Source of the DNA: Comamonas composti DSM 21721
GTDB lineage: Bacteria > Pseudomonadota > Gammaproteobacteria > Burkholderiales > Burkholderiaceae_C
DNA: 64,000 nucleotides
Direction: 5' to 3'
Assembly (NCBI RefSeq): GCF_000429845.1
Contig: NZ_AUCQ01000027.1
Location: 1-64,000 of the forward strand
Below, piece after piece: positions 6,724-15,797 of this stretch; positions within the stretch are counted from its first letter, which is position 1, and every line of letters begins with the position of its first letter. The notes below the pieces were generated by a model that had not been told where the DNA came from, did not search any database, and worked only from the letters and a program-made list of their open reading frames with translations. The position numbers and the translations under genes are program-made.

Positions 6724-9700
6724 GCCGTCCCCTTCCCGGCTGGCTCTGCCTGAGAAGATGGTGTATGGCTGTCGTCATCGGTGCGCGAGTCATCGGTGCG
6801 CGAACGGCTCTTGAACCAGCTGCGTATTAGCAGGAAAAACACGGGGACGAGAAAGATGCCCAGCAGCGTGCTGGCCAGCATGCCGCCGAGCACGGCCGTG
6901 CCGATTGCATTGCGCCCGCCTGCGCCTGCGCCCGTGCCGATGGCCAGAGGAATGACGCCAAAGCCGAAGGCCAGGGAGGTCATCAAGATGGGCCGCAGCC
7001 TCAGGCGCACGGCCGCCACCACGGCGTCGAAGATGCTCTTGCCCTGTTCTTGCAGTTGCACTGCAAACTCGACGATGAGAATCGCGTTCTTGGAAGCCAA
7101 GCCCACCGTGGTCAGCAGGCCCACCTGGAAGTAAACGTCGTTCGTGAGACCCCGCAGATGTGTGGCAAGCAAGGCCCCGACCACGCCCAGAGGGACAGCC
7201 AGCATGACCGACAGGGGAACCGTCCAGCTTTCGTAGAGTGCGGCCAAGCACAGGAACACAAAGAGTATGGAGATCGCATACAGCAGCGGGGCCTGGGCGC
7301 CCGATTGGCGCTCCTGCAGCGAGGCGCCAATCCATTCGTAGCCAATGCCTGATGGCAAGGTGTTCAGAATATCTTCCACGATCTGCATGGCCTTGCCCGA
7401 GCTCACGCCAGGAGTCGCCCTGCCCTCGATTTCATAGGCCGGATTGCCGTTGTAGCGCATGAGCTGGGGCGAGCCATAGGCCCAGTGGCTGCTGGAGAAG
7501 GAGCCGAAAGGCACCATTTCGCCCTTGTTGTTGCGAACCGTCCAGCTGGAAATATCCTGGGGCAGCATGCGGTATGGCGCATCGCCCTGGATATAGACGC
7601 GCTTGACGCGCTCGTTGTTGAGAAAGTCGTTCACATAGGTTCCACCCAGGGCGCTGGAGAGCACGCTGTTGATGTCGGTATAGGACAGGCCCAGAGCCGC
7701 AGCCTTGCGATCATCAATGCTCAGGCGCAACTCGCTTGCATCCTCGAGATTGGTCATGCGCAGGCCTGTGAGCTCAGGGTGGCGGCGCGCCTCGGCGAGA
7801 AACTTGTCCTTGGCCTCCAGCAAGGCCTGGTGGCCCAGGCCATTCATGTCCTTGATCATGAAGTTGAAGCCCGAACTCGACCCCAGTCCTCGCACAGCAG
7901 GAGGCAGCAGCACCAGGACACGCGCATCGCGAATCGAGGCCAGATCCTGGGTGGCCTTGTGCGCAATGGCAGCAGCGGATTGATCTGCGGCAGGCCGTTC
8001 ATCCCAGGGCTTGAGCCGCACAAAGCCACGTGCCGAGCTCTGGTCGCCATTGAGGCCCGAGACCTGGTTGAAGCTGACCACATCGGGCTGCCTGGCGAAA
8101 TATTCGTGCACCTGATCGAGCACGCTTTGCAGCCGTGCGTCGGCTGCACCCGAAGGCAGGTTCACACTCACATAGACAAAGCCCTGGTCTTCGTCGGGCA
8201 AAAACGAGGTCGCCAGCTTGTTCATGAGCAGCCAGACGGCCCCGCAGATGACGATGAACAGAAGCACCATGCGCTTGGTGCGGCGCAGCGTATAGGCGAC
8301 CGTTCCCTGGTAACGGGCTGCCGTGGCATCGAAGTGGTGGTTGAACCAGCGGAAGAACCGGTCCATCAGTCCCAGAGGCCCTTTGCGAATCGTTTTTGCA
8401 TGACCTGCAGGGCCCGTATTCTTGAGCAAGGTGGCGCACAAGGCCGGCGTGAGCGTCAGCGCCACGAACACCGAGAACGCCATGGCGGCAACAATGGTGA
8501 TGGAGAACTGGCGATAGATCACGCCCGTGGAGCCTGCAAAAAACGCCATGGGCACGAACACGGCCGACAGCGTCACGCCAATGCCCACCAGGGCCGGCGT
8601 GATCTCGCGCATGGACTGGCGCGTGGCCTCCTTCGGGCTCAGCCCGGTTTCGTGCATGACGCGCTCCACGTTCTCCACGACGACGATGGCATCGTCAACA
8701 AGCAGGCCGATGGCCAGCACCATGGCGAACATGGTCAGTGTATTGATGGAGTACCCGGCCAGCGCCAGCACCCCGAAGGTACCGAGCAGCACCACAGGAA
8801 CGGCAATCGCGGGAATTAGCGTGGCGCGGAAGTTCTGCAGAAAGACGAACATCACGATCACCACCAGCACCATGGCTTCGCCCAGAGCCCCCAGCACTTC
8901 CTTGATGGAGGCGCGCACAAAAGGCGTGGAGTCGGAGCTCACGAAATAATCGATCTGATTCGGGAAGAATGGCTTGAGCTCGGCCAGCTTGGCGGCGATC
9001 GCATCCGAGACTTCCATGGCATTGGCGCCGTCCGCCAGCACAATGCCCATGCCCGCGCCTGGCATGCCATTGAGCTTGGACTTGACGGTGAGGTTTTCCG
9101 CACCCAACTCGACGCGAGCCACATCCTGGATCGTGACCACCGAACCATCCGGGTCCGACTTGAGCACGATGGCCTCGAACTGCTCCACGGTCTTGAGCTT
9201 GGTGCGTGCAGTAATCGTTGCGTTGAGCTCCTGACCGGGAACCGAGGGCAAGGCTCCGAGCTGGCCTGCCGAGACCTGGGCATTTTGGGCATTGAGCGCC
9301 GTCACCAGATCCGAGGGCATCAGCGCGTACTTCTCCATCTTGGCCGGATCCATCCAGATGCGCATCGCATAGTTGGTGCCGAAGACGCTCACATCACCCA
9401 CGCCGTCCAGGCGGCCGATCACGTCCACCAGATTGCTGGTCAGGTAGTCGCCGATGTCGACCTGGCTCATGGCCGGGTCGTTGGAGAAGAAGCTGTAGGT
9501 GACCAGATAATCCTGGCCGCCCTTGTTCACGAACACGCCCCGGCTTTTGACGGCTTCGGGCATGCGGTTGAGCGCCGATTGCAGCTTGTTTTGCACCTGC
9601 ACCTGGGCAACGTCGATATTCGTGCCCGGTGTAAACGTCAGCGTGGTGCGCGAGCGGCCTGCAGCATCCGAGGTGGAGCTCATATAGAGCATGTTGTCTA

Positions 9701-9914
9701 TGCCCTTGAGTTGCTGCTCGATGATCTGGGTCACCGAGTTCTCCACGGTCTCGGCCGAAGCTCCTGTGTACTGAGAACCTATGGTCACGCGCGGGGGCGC
9801 GATATCCGGGTATTGCTCCAGCGGCAGCGTGAAGATGGATAGCGCCCCGCCAAGCATGATGATGATGGCGATGACCCAGGCAAAAATGGGCCGGCTGATG
9901 AAGAACTGAGCCAT
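6720..9914 (-). CDS. RND multidrug efflux permease, HAE1/AcrB family
   Basis: This encodes 1,064 residues, a normal AcrB-type length. The N-terminal helix begins MAQFFISRPIFAWVIAI and is followed by the LPLEQYPDIAPP loop. The proton-relay aspartates are in GLLVDDAIVVVENVERV near residues 405-410. Two large periplasmic porter loops and a second set of six membrane helices are evident. The protein exchanges protons for drugs in a trimer joined to the fusion protein encoded 16 bp upstream and the channel encoded downstream. No local repressor gene borders the operon. Confidence 0.95.
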   Translation of the reverse strand: MAQFFISRPIFAWVIAIIIMLGGALSIFTLPLEQYPDIAPPRVTIGSQYTGASAETVENSVTQIIEQQLKGIDNMLYMSSTSDAAGRSRTTLTFTPGTNIDVAQVQVQNKLQSALNRMPEAVKSRGVFVNKGGQDYLVTYSFFSNDPAMSQVDIGDYLTSNLVDVIGRLDGVGDVSVFGTNYAMRIWMDPAKMEKYALMPSDLVTALNAQNAQVSAGQLGALPSVPGQELNATITARTKLKTVEQFEAIVLKSDPDGSVVTIQDVARVELGAENLTVKSKLNGMPGAGMGIVLADGANAMEVSDAIAAKLAELKPFFPNQIDYFVSSDSTPFVRASIKEVLGALGEAMVLVVIVMFVFLQNFRATLIPAIAVPVVLLGTFGVLALAGYSINTLTMFAMVLAIGLLVDDAIVVVENVERVMHETGLSPKEATRQSMREITPALVGIGVTLSAVFVPMAFFAGSTGVIYRQFSITIVAAMAFSVFVALTLTPALCATLLKNTGPAGHAKTIRKGPLGLMDRFFRWFNHHFDATAARYQGTVAYTLRRTKRMVLLFIVICGAVWLLMNKLATSFLPDEDQGFVYVSVNLPSGAADARLQSVLDQVHEYFARQPDVVSFNQVSGLNGDQSSARGFVRLKPWDERPAADQSAAAIAHKATQDLASIRDARVLVLLPPAVRGLGSSSGFNFMIKDMNGLGHQALLEAKDKFLAEARRHPELTGLRMTNLEDASELRLSIDDRKAAALGLSYTDINSVLSSALGGTYVNDFLNNERVKRVYIQGDAPYRMLPQDISSWTVRNNKGEMVPFGSFSSSHWAYGSPQLMRYNGNPAYEIEGRATPGVSSGKAMQIVEDILNTLPSGIGYEWIGASLQERQSGAQAPLLYAISILFVFLCLAALYESWTVPLSVMLAVPLGVVGALLATHLRGLTNDVYFQVGLLTTVGLASKNAILIVEFAVQLQEQGKSIFDAVVAAVRLRLRPILMTSLAFGFGVIPLAIGTGAGAGGRNAIGTAVLGGMLASTLLGIFLVPVFFLLIRSWFKSRSRTDDSRTDDDSHTPSSQAEPAGKGTA

Positions 9915-9930
9915 GTGTGTCTAGCCCCGC

Positions 9931-11253
9931 TCAGCGTGCAGTTGCCACGCGGGCTGGTGCTTTGTCATCTCCTGCTGCAGGCGCTGCGGCCGGCTGCCCT
10001 CCTGCTCCGGGTTTGGCGCCAGTTCCGGCTTGCAGCTCCAACTCCAGGGGCGTTGCCTTGTCGCCAGGCTTGACACGCTGAAAGCCGTCCACCATGACGC
10101 GCTCACCTGCATTCAGCCCGCTCTCGATCAGCCATTGATTGCCTACGGCACGCTCGATCTCCACGGGACGGCTCTCGACCACGCCATCCTCGCCGATCAC
10201 GAACACGCTTGCCCTGCCCGTGAGGTCGCGCGTCACCGCACGCTGCGGAATAAGCAGGGCCTCGGGCGCAAGCCCTGTTGGCAGCAAGGCTTGAACATAC
10301 ATGCCGGGCATCAGCAGGCCTTCGGGGTTGGGCACTTCGGCACGCAGCGTCACACTGCCAGTGCTGGGGTTGACGATCATGCCCGAGAACTGCAGCAGGC
10401 CCGCATGCGCGTAGTCGCTGCCATCGTCAAGGCGGATGCGCACAGGCAACTTGTTTCCATCGATTCTCTGGAAGCGGCCTGCCTCCCAGTCGCGCTTGAG
10501 TGCCACCAGTTCGCTGCTCGATTGGGTGAAGTCCACATACATGGGGTCAAGCTGAACAATGGAAGTCAAGGCATCGGCCTGGTTGGCGGTGACCAGCGCT
10601 CCCGGGGTCACATTCGAAAGGCTGATGCGTCCGCTGATCGGAGCCTCTATGCGGCTGTACTTGAGATTGATGCGCGCACTGTCGAGACTTGCCTGGGCTA
10701 CGGCCACATCCGAGCGTGCCTGAGCGGCTGCGGCCTGGCTCTCTTCGTGCACCTGCTGGCTCACCGCATGAATCTTCACCAGCTCGGCATTGCGCTGGGC
10801 CGTCGAGGCAAGAGTCCGGGCGCTGGCCTGGGCTCTTGCCAAAGCTGCCTGGGCGCTGGCCTCGGCGGCACTCAGCATGGCTGCATCGATCTGATAGAGC
10901 GGCTGCCCCTGGCGCACCACCGCACCTTCGGTGAACAAGCGCTTTTGCAAAATGCCCGAGACCTGAGGCCTGACCTCGGCCGTGAGAAAGGCTCGCGTAC
11001 GCCCTGGCAGGCTCACATCAAGCTGCTGGCTTTGCTTTTTCAGGGTGATCACCCCGACTTGCGCAGCCTTCTGGGTCGAGGGCGCAGCCGAGTCGGCTGT
11101 TTTTGTGCAGGCCCCCAGCAAGCCAGCAGCCAGCAAGCAGCCCAGCAGCAAGCTTCCATAATCTTGCCGCCAGGCAACGTGCTCTTTGCCGCGCTGGGAA
11201 CAAAAAAGCGCCCTCAGGCGCGAACTCAGCGAAGAAGGTTCGGCAAAAAGCAT
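9931..11253 (-). CDS. RND efflux periplasmic adaptor (membrane fusion lipoprotein)
   Basis: This encodes about 440 residues in the AcrA/MexA family. Visible features are the lipobox LLGAC, a lipoyl domain around PGRTRAFLTAEVRPQVSGIL, a coiled-coil hairpin of Ala/Gln-rich repeats, the second lipoyl half with RIEAPISGRI, and a beta-barrel near PMYVDF. The start is uncertain. The ATG at 11253 (or TTG at 11265) puts an unusually long segment before the lipoprotein signal and includes a terminator-like hairpin. No better in-frame start exists, so the real 5' end may be a weak TTG or the leader may be translated. The product links permease and channel. Confidence 0.88.
   Translation of the reverse strand: MLFAEPSSLSSRLRALFCSQRGKEHVAWRQDYGSLLLGCLLAAGLLGACTKTADSAAPSTQKAAQVGVITLKKQSQQLDVSLPGRTRAFLTAEVRPQVSGILQKRLFTEGAVVRQGQPLYQIDAAMLSAAEASAQAALARAQASARTLASTAQRNAELVKIHAVSQQVHEESQAAAAQARSDVAVAQASLDSARINLKYSRIEAPISGRISLSNVTPGALVTANQADALTSIVQLDPMYVDFTQSSSELVALKRDWEAGRFQRIDGNKLPVRIRLDDGSDYAHAGLLQFSGMIVNPSTGSVTLRAEVPNPEGLLMPGMYVQALLPTGLAPEALLIPQRAVTRDLTGRASVFVIGEDGVVESRPVEIERAVGNQWLIESGLNAGERVMVDGFQRVKPGDKATPLELELQAGTGAKPGAGGQPAAAPAAGDDKAPARVATAR
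11202..11221 (-). terminator. Terminator-like hairpin in the RND operon leader (possible attenuator)
   Basis: Read on the minus strand, GCGCC-TGAG-GGCGC is followed by six T residues. It lies inside the nominal 5' end of the adaptor reading frame, between the presumed promoter and the lipoprotein signal sequence. A GC-only stem followed by a T run is typical of intrinsic termination, so premature termination may limit expression of the pump. Confidence 0.4.
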
Positions 11254-11294
11254 AGATCGACACAAGAAGATTCGTTAATAAACCAGAACATTGT

Positions 11295-11332
11295 GCTTGA
11301 CTCATATTTCTTCTTTGTAAAGCAAGTCAAGC
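11295..11332. promoter_or_regulatory. Candidate operator/promoter of the RND efflux operon
   Basis: An 8-bp perfect inverted repeat, GCTTGACT (11295-11302) and AGTCAAGC (11325-11332), is separated by 22 bp. On the minus strand one arm supplies TTGACT as a -35 element and the other overlaps a weak -10 (ATATGA) at 17-bp spacing. A regulator binding both arms would cover the core promoter. The regulator is not encoded nearby. Confidence 0.45.
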
Positions 11333-11479
11333 AATGCGCCTCAGGCAAAAACAGCCATCCAAAGATCTATCGCAAATGTAACCAATTATGCATAACCGCT
11401 CTGGCTGCGGCTCATGCAGGCTGCCAGTTCTCAGATGAGTCAGCGTGACCCTCAGATACAGATGCGACAGTGCCTCAGC

Positions 11480-12667
11480 TCAGCCTCGTACTTTTCCCAG
11501 GGTGATCCAGGTCAGGGCAACGCCCAGCAAGGCTCCCGTGGCCATACCTGCAACCATGGGCAGAGGCTGCCCCGAAGAGAACAGCCCGACGATCTGCATG
11601 GCAACCGCACCACTGAGCATTTGCAGCGTTCCCAGCAGGGCCGAAGCAGTTCCCGCAATGGCACCATGCTCTTCGAGTGCGAGCACGGACGTGGTAGGTA
11701 TCACCAGGCCCATCAGGGCACTGCAGATAAAGTACAGGCTCAGAAGAACCGTCAGGCTGTCACCGCCGAGCAGGTAATACAGCAGCAGGCTGCTCATGAC
11801 CACGCCCGAAGCACTGGCCGCCATCTTCACCAGGCGCACCAAGCCCAGGCGCTGACTCAACCAGCCCGTGAACTGGGACGAACCGACAAATGCGATCGCG
11901 TTCATGGCGAAAGCCAGGCTGTACTGGGTGGAGCTCAGGCCGTAGTGGTTGATGAGCACGAACGGCGAGCCTGCAAGATAGACAAAGAATCCTGCGAGCG
12001 CACAGCCACCGATGAAGACCAAGCCCAGGTAATGCCCGTCGCGCAACAGGACTCCATAGGCATTGAAGGCGCCTCCCAGGCTGCTGTTGATCCTGGCCTT
12101 GCTGTCGCGCGTTTCCTGGAGCACGGAAAACACGGCCACCAGGCCCAGCAAGGCTGCGACAGCCACGGCCCAGAACACGCCGCGCCAGCTGCTGAGCGCA
12201 ATCACCCCGCTGCCGGCCAGGGGCGCAAGAATCGGCGAAACACTGAAGACCAGCATCAGCAGAGACATCATGCGTGTCGCCTCGTAGCCCGTATAGAGAT
12301 CGCGCACGATGGCACGGGGAATGGCCATGCAGGCTGCGGCCCCCAGGCCCTGGACCAGGCGCAGGGCGATCAGCGTTTGAATGTTGGGAGCCAGCGCACA
12401 GCCCAGGCTGGCGAGCAGAAAAACGGCCAGGCCGAAGTACAGCGGGGGTTTGCGCCCCAGCATGTCCGAAACCGGGCCATAGAGCAGTTGCCCCAGGCCC
12501 AGCGACAGGAAGAAGGCGGTCAGACTGGCCTGCACGGCGCCAACCTGGGCGTCTAGGCTGCTGCCGATCTGAGGCAGAGCCGGCAAGTACATGTCGATGG
12601 CGAACGGGCCGATCGCGGATAGCAGACCCAGGATCAGGGCCAGGCGGATAACAGGAGATAAGGACAT
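11480..12667 (-). CDS. Bcr/CflA-family MFS drug-resistance transporter
   Basis: This encodes 395 residues with about twelve hydrophobic segments. The N-terminus FAIDMYLPALPQIGSSL and the loop GPVSDMLGRKPPLYFG are hallmarks of the Bcr/CflA subgroup of DHA1 proton antiporters. The family exports bicyclomycin, chloramphenicol or similar drugs, and the substrate here is unknown. It lies upstream of the RND operon on the same strand with a 215-bp gap holding a separate promoter-like dyad, so the two are probably transcribed separately. Together they form a local drug-export region. Confidence 0.92.
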   Translation of the reverse strand: MSLSPVIRLALILGLLSAIGPFAIDMYLPALPQIGSSLDAQVGAVQASLTAFFLSLGLGQLLYGPVSDMLGRKPPLYFGLAVFLLASLGCALAPNIQTLIALRLVQGLGAAACMAIPRAIVRDLYTGYEATRMMSLLMLVFSVSPILAPLAGSGVIALSSWRGVFWAVAVAALLGLVAVFSVLQETRDSKARINSSLGGAFNAYGVLLRDGHYLGLVFIGGCALAGFFVYLAGSPFVLINHYGLSSTQYSLAFAMNAIAFVGSSQFTGWLSQRLGLVRLVKMAASASGVVMSSLLLYYLLGGDSLTVLLSLYFICSALMGLVIPTTSVLALEEHGAIAGTASALLGTLQMLSGAVAMQIVGLFSSGQPLPMVAGMATGALLGVALTWITLGKVRG

Positions 12668-12807
12668 AGAGTAAGGCGCTTGCGATTCAAGAAACTCGCC
12701 AATGGCGCCGATGAAGAAAGTGGGCCTTATCGGCCACGGAGTTGAAAGTCTTACAGCAGATAGCGAATCTGCTCTGCATTGATTGCGGTTTTGCCAAGGA
12801 GGGTGCC

Positions 12808-13515
12808 ATGTTGAGCCATTTGCAACTTCGCGGACTTGCAGGCATCAGTGCCACAGGGCTTGGTGCTTGTGTTTCAAATGCATTTCACCAAGGCAGCAGG
12901 CTGGTGCTCGCCGCCAGCCTGGCCGCAGCCGGATGCGTATTCGCACAGCAGCCACAAGCGCCTGCCCAGGAGAAAGCCCGGGCCATGTTCGAACTCTCGG
13001 ATGATGGCCTGTTCGTGATCGACAGGCGGGCCCATCTGCTATGGCCGCGTTGCGTGGAAGGCATGCACTGGAACGGGCATCACTGTACAGGATTTGCGCT
13101 GCTGCTGAGCCACAAGCAGGCCCAGCAGCTCGCGGCCGAGCGCAGCCAGCAGGATGGGCAGCGCTGGCGGCTGCCCCGGATCAATGAGCTGCGCCGCCTG
13201 ATCTCACGGGATACGCGACCTCCAGGGCTCTCTGCGGAGCTCTTTCCCCAGGCCCCGCGTGACTGGCACTGGAGCGGCTCGGCTAGCGTGAGCACGCGCT
13301 CCGTCAATGCCTATGACTATGCGCATGTGGCAGGCGGCAGCCAGAGCCCGGGCTCCCGGCTGTCGGCGCAGCAGGCCTGGGCCATCGATTTCGAGAGTCT
13401 GCAGACGCGAGCCGATATGAATCGCTCCAGCCTGTTGGTCGTGCGTCTGGTCCGCCCCTGGACAGCGGACGCCGACGAGCCGCTTCAGGAGCAGAGCGCC
13501 GGCGATGACGACTGA
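12808..13515 (+). CDS. DUF1566 (Lcl C-terminal) domain protein, secreted
   Basis: This encodes 235 residues from the ATG at 12808, which has a strong AAGGAGG seven bases upstream. The longer in-frame start at 12742 lacks one. A signal-like hydrophobic stretch (about residues 28-50, ending AAGCVFAQ) precedes a DUF1566 domain with LLWPRCVEGMHWNG, then RWRLPRINELRRLISRD and a final LVVRLVRPW. The domain is common in secreted or surface proteins of gammaproteobacteria and betaproteobacteria, with no settled role. The gene is monocistronic and followed by a hairpin terminator. Confidence 0.8.
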   Translation: MLSHLQLRGLAGISATGLGACVSNAFHQGSRLVLAASLAAAGCVFAQQPQAPAQEKARAMFELSDDGLFVIDRRAHLLWPRCVEGMHWNGHHCTGFALLLSHKQAQQLAAERSQQDGQRWRLPRINELRRLISRDTRPPGLSAELFPQAPRDWHWSGSASVSTRSVNAYDYAHVAGGSQSPGSRLSAQQAWAIDFESLQTRADMNRSSLLVVRLVRPWTADADEPLQEQSAGDDD

Positions 13516-13516
13516 G

Positions 13517-13540
13517 CGCGCATTGGGCAATGCGCGTCTT
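13517..13540. terminator. Hairpin terminator between convergent genes
   Basis: CGCGCATT-GGGC-AATGCGCG (13517-13536) is followed by TCTTT on the plus strand. It sits just after the DUF1566 gene and before the end of the converging SDR gene, so it probably terminates the former and perhaps both. Confidence 0.65.
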
Positions 13541-13554
13541 TATGCACTTCTTTG

Positions 13555-14463
13555 TCAGCCGCCTGCGCGCAGGGCCGCCTTCAGGTTCTCCCCCAGCTCG
13601 GGCTTGTGGGCAAACGGATCCGTGGGGTTGCGCCCCTGGACCACATCCTCCATGCGCGTCTGCACCGAACCCAGGGCCTGTGGGTGGCTGTAGATGTAGA
13701 ACTGGTTGGCGACCAGGGCATCGAACACTTTTTGCGCGACCTCGGCCGCCGTCACCTTGCCGGAAACCACGGCCTTGTCGGTCATGGCCTGACCTATCTT
13801 CTGGCTTGCGGTCTGGGGCTGGGCGGCAAGAGCGCCAGGGCGGTTGCGCTCGCTGTGGCTGATGCCCGTGGGCACGAAATACGGGCACAGCACGCTGGCA
13901 CTGATCTGGTCCGACACCAGGGCCAGATCCTGGTAGAGGGTTTCGCTCAGGCTCACGACGGCATGTTTGCTGACGTTGTAGATGCCCATGTTGGGCGGCG
14001 CCAGCAGGCCGGCCATGCTGGCCGTGTTCACAATGTGGCCTTCGAAATCGGGATCGGTCTTGGCGGCCTGAAGCATCATCGGGGTAAACAGGCGCACGCC
14101 ATGGATCACACCCCAGAGGTTGACGCCCAGCACCCACTCCCAGTCAGCCACGCTGTTTTCCCAGACCAGGCCGCCCGAGCCCACACCTGCATTGTTGAAG
14201 ACGAAGTGCGGCGCTCCGAACGTGCTCTGGACTTCATCGGCCAGGGCCTGCATCTGCTCGGCCTTGGAGACATCGACGCGGCGCGCCATGACCCGAACGC
14301 CTGTCTGCTTGAGTTCGGCCTCGGCCTGGTCCAGAGCCTGCTGCTGTACATCGACCAGCACCAGGTTCATGCCTTTCTGTGCTGCAATGCGCGCGCACTC
14401 CAGGCCGAAGCCCGAGCCCGCTCCTGTCAATACCGCCGTCTTGCCCTTGAAGTTCTTGATCAT
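13555..14463 (-). CDS. SDR-family NAD(P)-dependent oxidoreductase
   Basis: This encodes 302 residues from the ATG at 14461-14463, preceded by AAGGAG. A longer frame adds 17 unlikely residues. The Rossmann glycine motif TGAGSGFG lies near residues 11-18, NNAG near 89-92, and the catalytic Ser...Tyr-x-x-x-Lys set in NTASMAG and YNVSKH. The C-terminal 80 residues extend beyond the minimal SDR core, as in classical SDRs acting on larger carbonyl or alcohol substrates. It begins a minus-strand group with an MDR reductase, a thioesterase and another SDR, which suggests acyl or aliphatic alcohol/ketone metabolism. The substrate is unknown. Confidence 0.88.
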   Translation of the reverse strand: MIKNFKGKTAVLTGAGSGFGLECARIAAQKGMNLVLVDVQQQALDQAEAELKQTGVRVMARRVDVSKAEQMQALADEVQSTFGAPHFVFNNAGVGSGGLVWENSVADWEWVLGVNLWGVIHGVRLFTPMMLQAAKTDPDFEGHIVNTASMAGLLAPPNMGIYNVSKHAVVSLSETLYQDLALVSDQISASVLCPYFVPTGISHSERNRPGALAAQPQTASQKIGQAMTDKAVVSGKVTAAEVAQKVFDALVANQFYIYSHPQALGSVQTRMEDVVQGRNPTDPFAHKPELGENLKAALRAGG

Positions 14464-14658
14464 GCTTATCTCCTTTGCTCTTGTGTTCATGTGCCCCAGC
14501 AAGGCAAGAGGCACCAGGTCCTGGGCAGGTCATCCCCGAGGGGCCGCCGCTCGCGGAGCTGGTGCGGCCCGCCCGGACCAGGGGCGCCGAGCAAGGCTTG
14601 CCCTGGACCAGCTGTCGCCCCCTGCTGAAGAGTGGGCGGGGTGCTGCTTGGCAGGGGT

Positions 14659-15675
14659 TTAGATGACCTTCACCAGTTGCTTGCCGAAGTTCTTGCCCTT
14701 GAGCAGGCCCAGAAATGCCGAAGGCGCCGAGGCCAGGCCCTGGGCAATGCTTTCGCGCGGACGCAGCTTGCCGGCTGCGACCAGGCCGCCGAGCTCGGCC
14801 AAGGCCTCACCCCAGACTTCCATGTGCTCGCTGACGATGAAGCCCTCGAGCTTGAGGCGGTTGATGAGAATCAGCGCCGGATTGGCCATGGGCAGAGGCT
14901 GGCCGTCGTAGCCCGCAATCATTCCGCACAGAGCAAGGCGAGCGAAGGCATTCGTGCGCAGCAAGACTGCATCGAGGATGTAGCCGCCCACGTTTTCGAA
15001 GTAGCCGTCGATGCCATTCGGGCAGGCCTCTTTGAGCGCCTTGGACATGGTCTTCACATCCGGGTGGGCGCGATAGTCTATGCAGGCATCAAAGCCCAGC
15101 TCTGCGGTCGCGTAGCTGCATTTTTCAGGGCCGCCCGCAATGCCGACCACACGGCAGCCGCGTGCCTTGGCCAGGGCCGCGAAAGCGCTGCCCACGGCGC
15201 CCGTGGCGGCGCTCACCACCACGGTCTCGCCCGCCTTGGGGGCAATGATCTTGACCAGGCCATACCAAGCAGTCACACCCGGCATGCCCACGGCACCCAG
15301 GTAATGGGACAGCGGCACATGCGTGGTGTCCACGCGGCGCAGCGCACCCGGCACGTCGCCGTCGACCACGCTGTACTCCTGCCAGCCGCCCATGCCCACG
15401 ACCTTGTCGCCAGGTGTGTACTTGGGGTGCTGGCTCTCCACGACCTCGCCCACGGTGCCGCCAATCATGACCTCGCCCAGAGGCTGGGGCTCGGCGTAGC
15501 TCTTGCTGTCGTTCATGCGGCCGCGCATGTAGGGATCCAGGCTCAGATAGTGGTGGCGCACCAGCACCTGGCCTTTGCTCAACGCAGGGGTTTCGGTCTG
15601 CACCAGGCGGAAGTTGCTTTCCACGGCCTCGCCCTCGGGGCGGTTGTCGAGCAGGACTTGCTGATTCAATGGCAT
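14659..15675 (-). CDS. NADP-dependent MDR oxidoreductase, CurA/prostaglandin-reductase type
   Basis: This encodes 338 residues. The LDPYMRGRM motif near residues 47-55 and the cofactor motif ATGAVGSAFAALAKARGCRVVGIAGG near 155-180 identify the zinc-independent CurA/LTB4-dehydrogenase branch. These enzymes reduce the C=C bond of enones or 2-alkenals with NADPH. It is preceded by a repeat-bearing gap (15676-15797) and lies between the SDR and thioesterase genes on the same strand. Cytoplasmic, with no membrane segment. Confidence 0.9.
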   Translation of the reverse strand: MPLNQQVLLDNRPEGEAVESNFRLVQTETPALSKGQVLVRHHYLSLDPYMRGRMNDSKSYAEPQPLGEVMIGGTVGEVVESQHPKYTPGDKVVGMGGWQEYSVVDGDVPGALRRVDTTHVPLSHYLGAVGMPGVTAWYGLVKIIAPKAGETVVVSAATGAVGSAFAALAKARGCRVVGIAGGPEKCSYATAELGFDACIDYRAHPDVKTMSKALKEACPNGIDGYFENVGGYILDAVLLRTNAFARLALCGMIAGYDGQPLPMANPALILINRLKLEGFIVSEHMEVWGEALAELGGLVAAGKLRPRESIAQGLASAPSAFLGLLKGKNFGKQLVKVI

Positions 15676-15693
15676 GGCTGTGTCTCCTTGATA

Positions 15694-15740
15694 TTCAAAA
15701 ATAATAGCTGTCAGCGCTTGTCAGTAAAGCGCTACAACCC
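15694..15740. repeat. Short AGCGCT-cored palindromic repeat (copy 1)
   Basis: An ATAGCTG-tc-AGCGCTT arm is followed by AAAGCGCT in inverted orientation. It belongs to the family seen also near 20838, 27704, 41148, 42389, 52190, 53605 and 63056. It lies in the intergenic space between the MDR gene and the thioesterase gene. Confidence 0.6.
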
Positions 15741-15797
15741 TATTTAACCAAACCTGGCAAGCAGGTGGTACATGATGGCCGCGCCGGAGCGCATGCA

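Noticed and set aside
7485..8819. 444-codon plus-strand frame inside the RND permease
   Set aside because: Shadow; permease helices and the aspartate motif are read on the minus strand.
10030..11448. 472-codon plus-strand frame across the efflux adaptor gene
   Set aside because: Shadow frame; the adaptor's lipoyl and hairpin motifs are on the minus strand.
14464..14658. Possible third GC-rich repeat before the SDR gene
   Set aside because: The sequence has CCCCGAGGGG and GAGCAAGG pieces but does not align over its length with the copies at 26119 and 62534.
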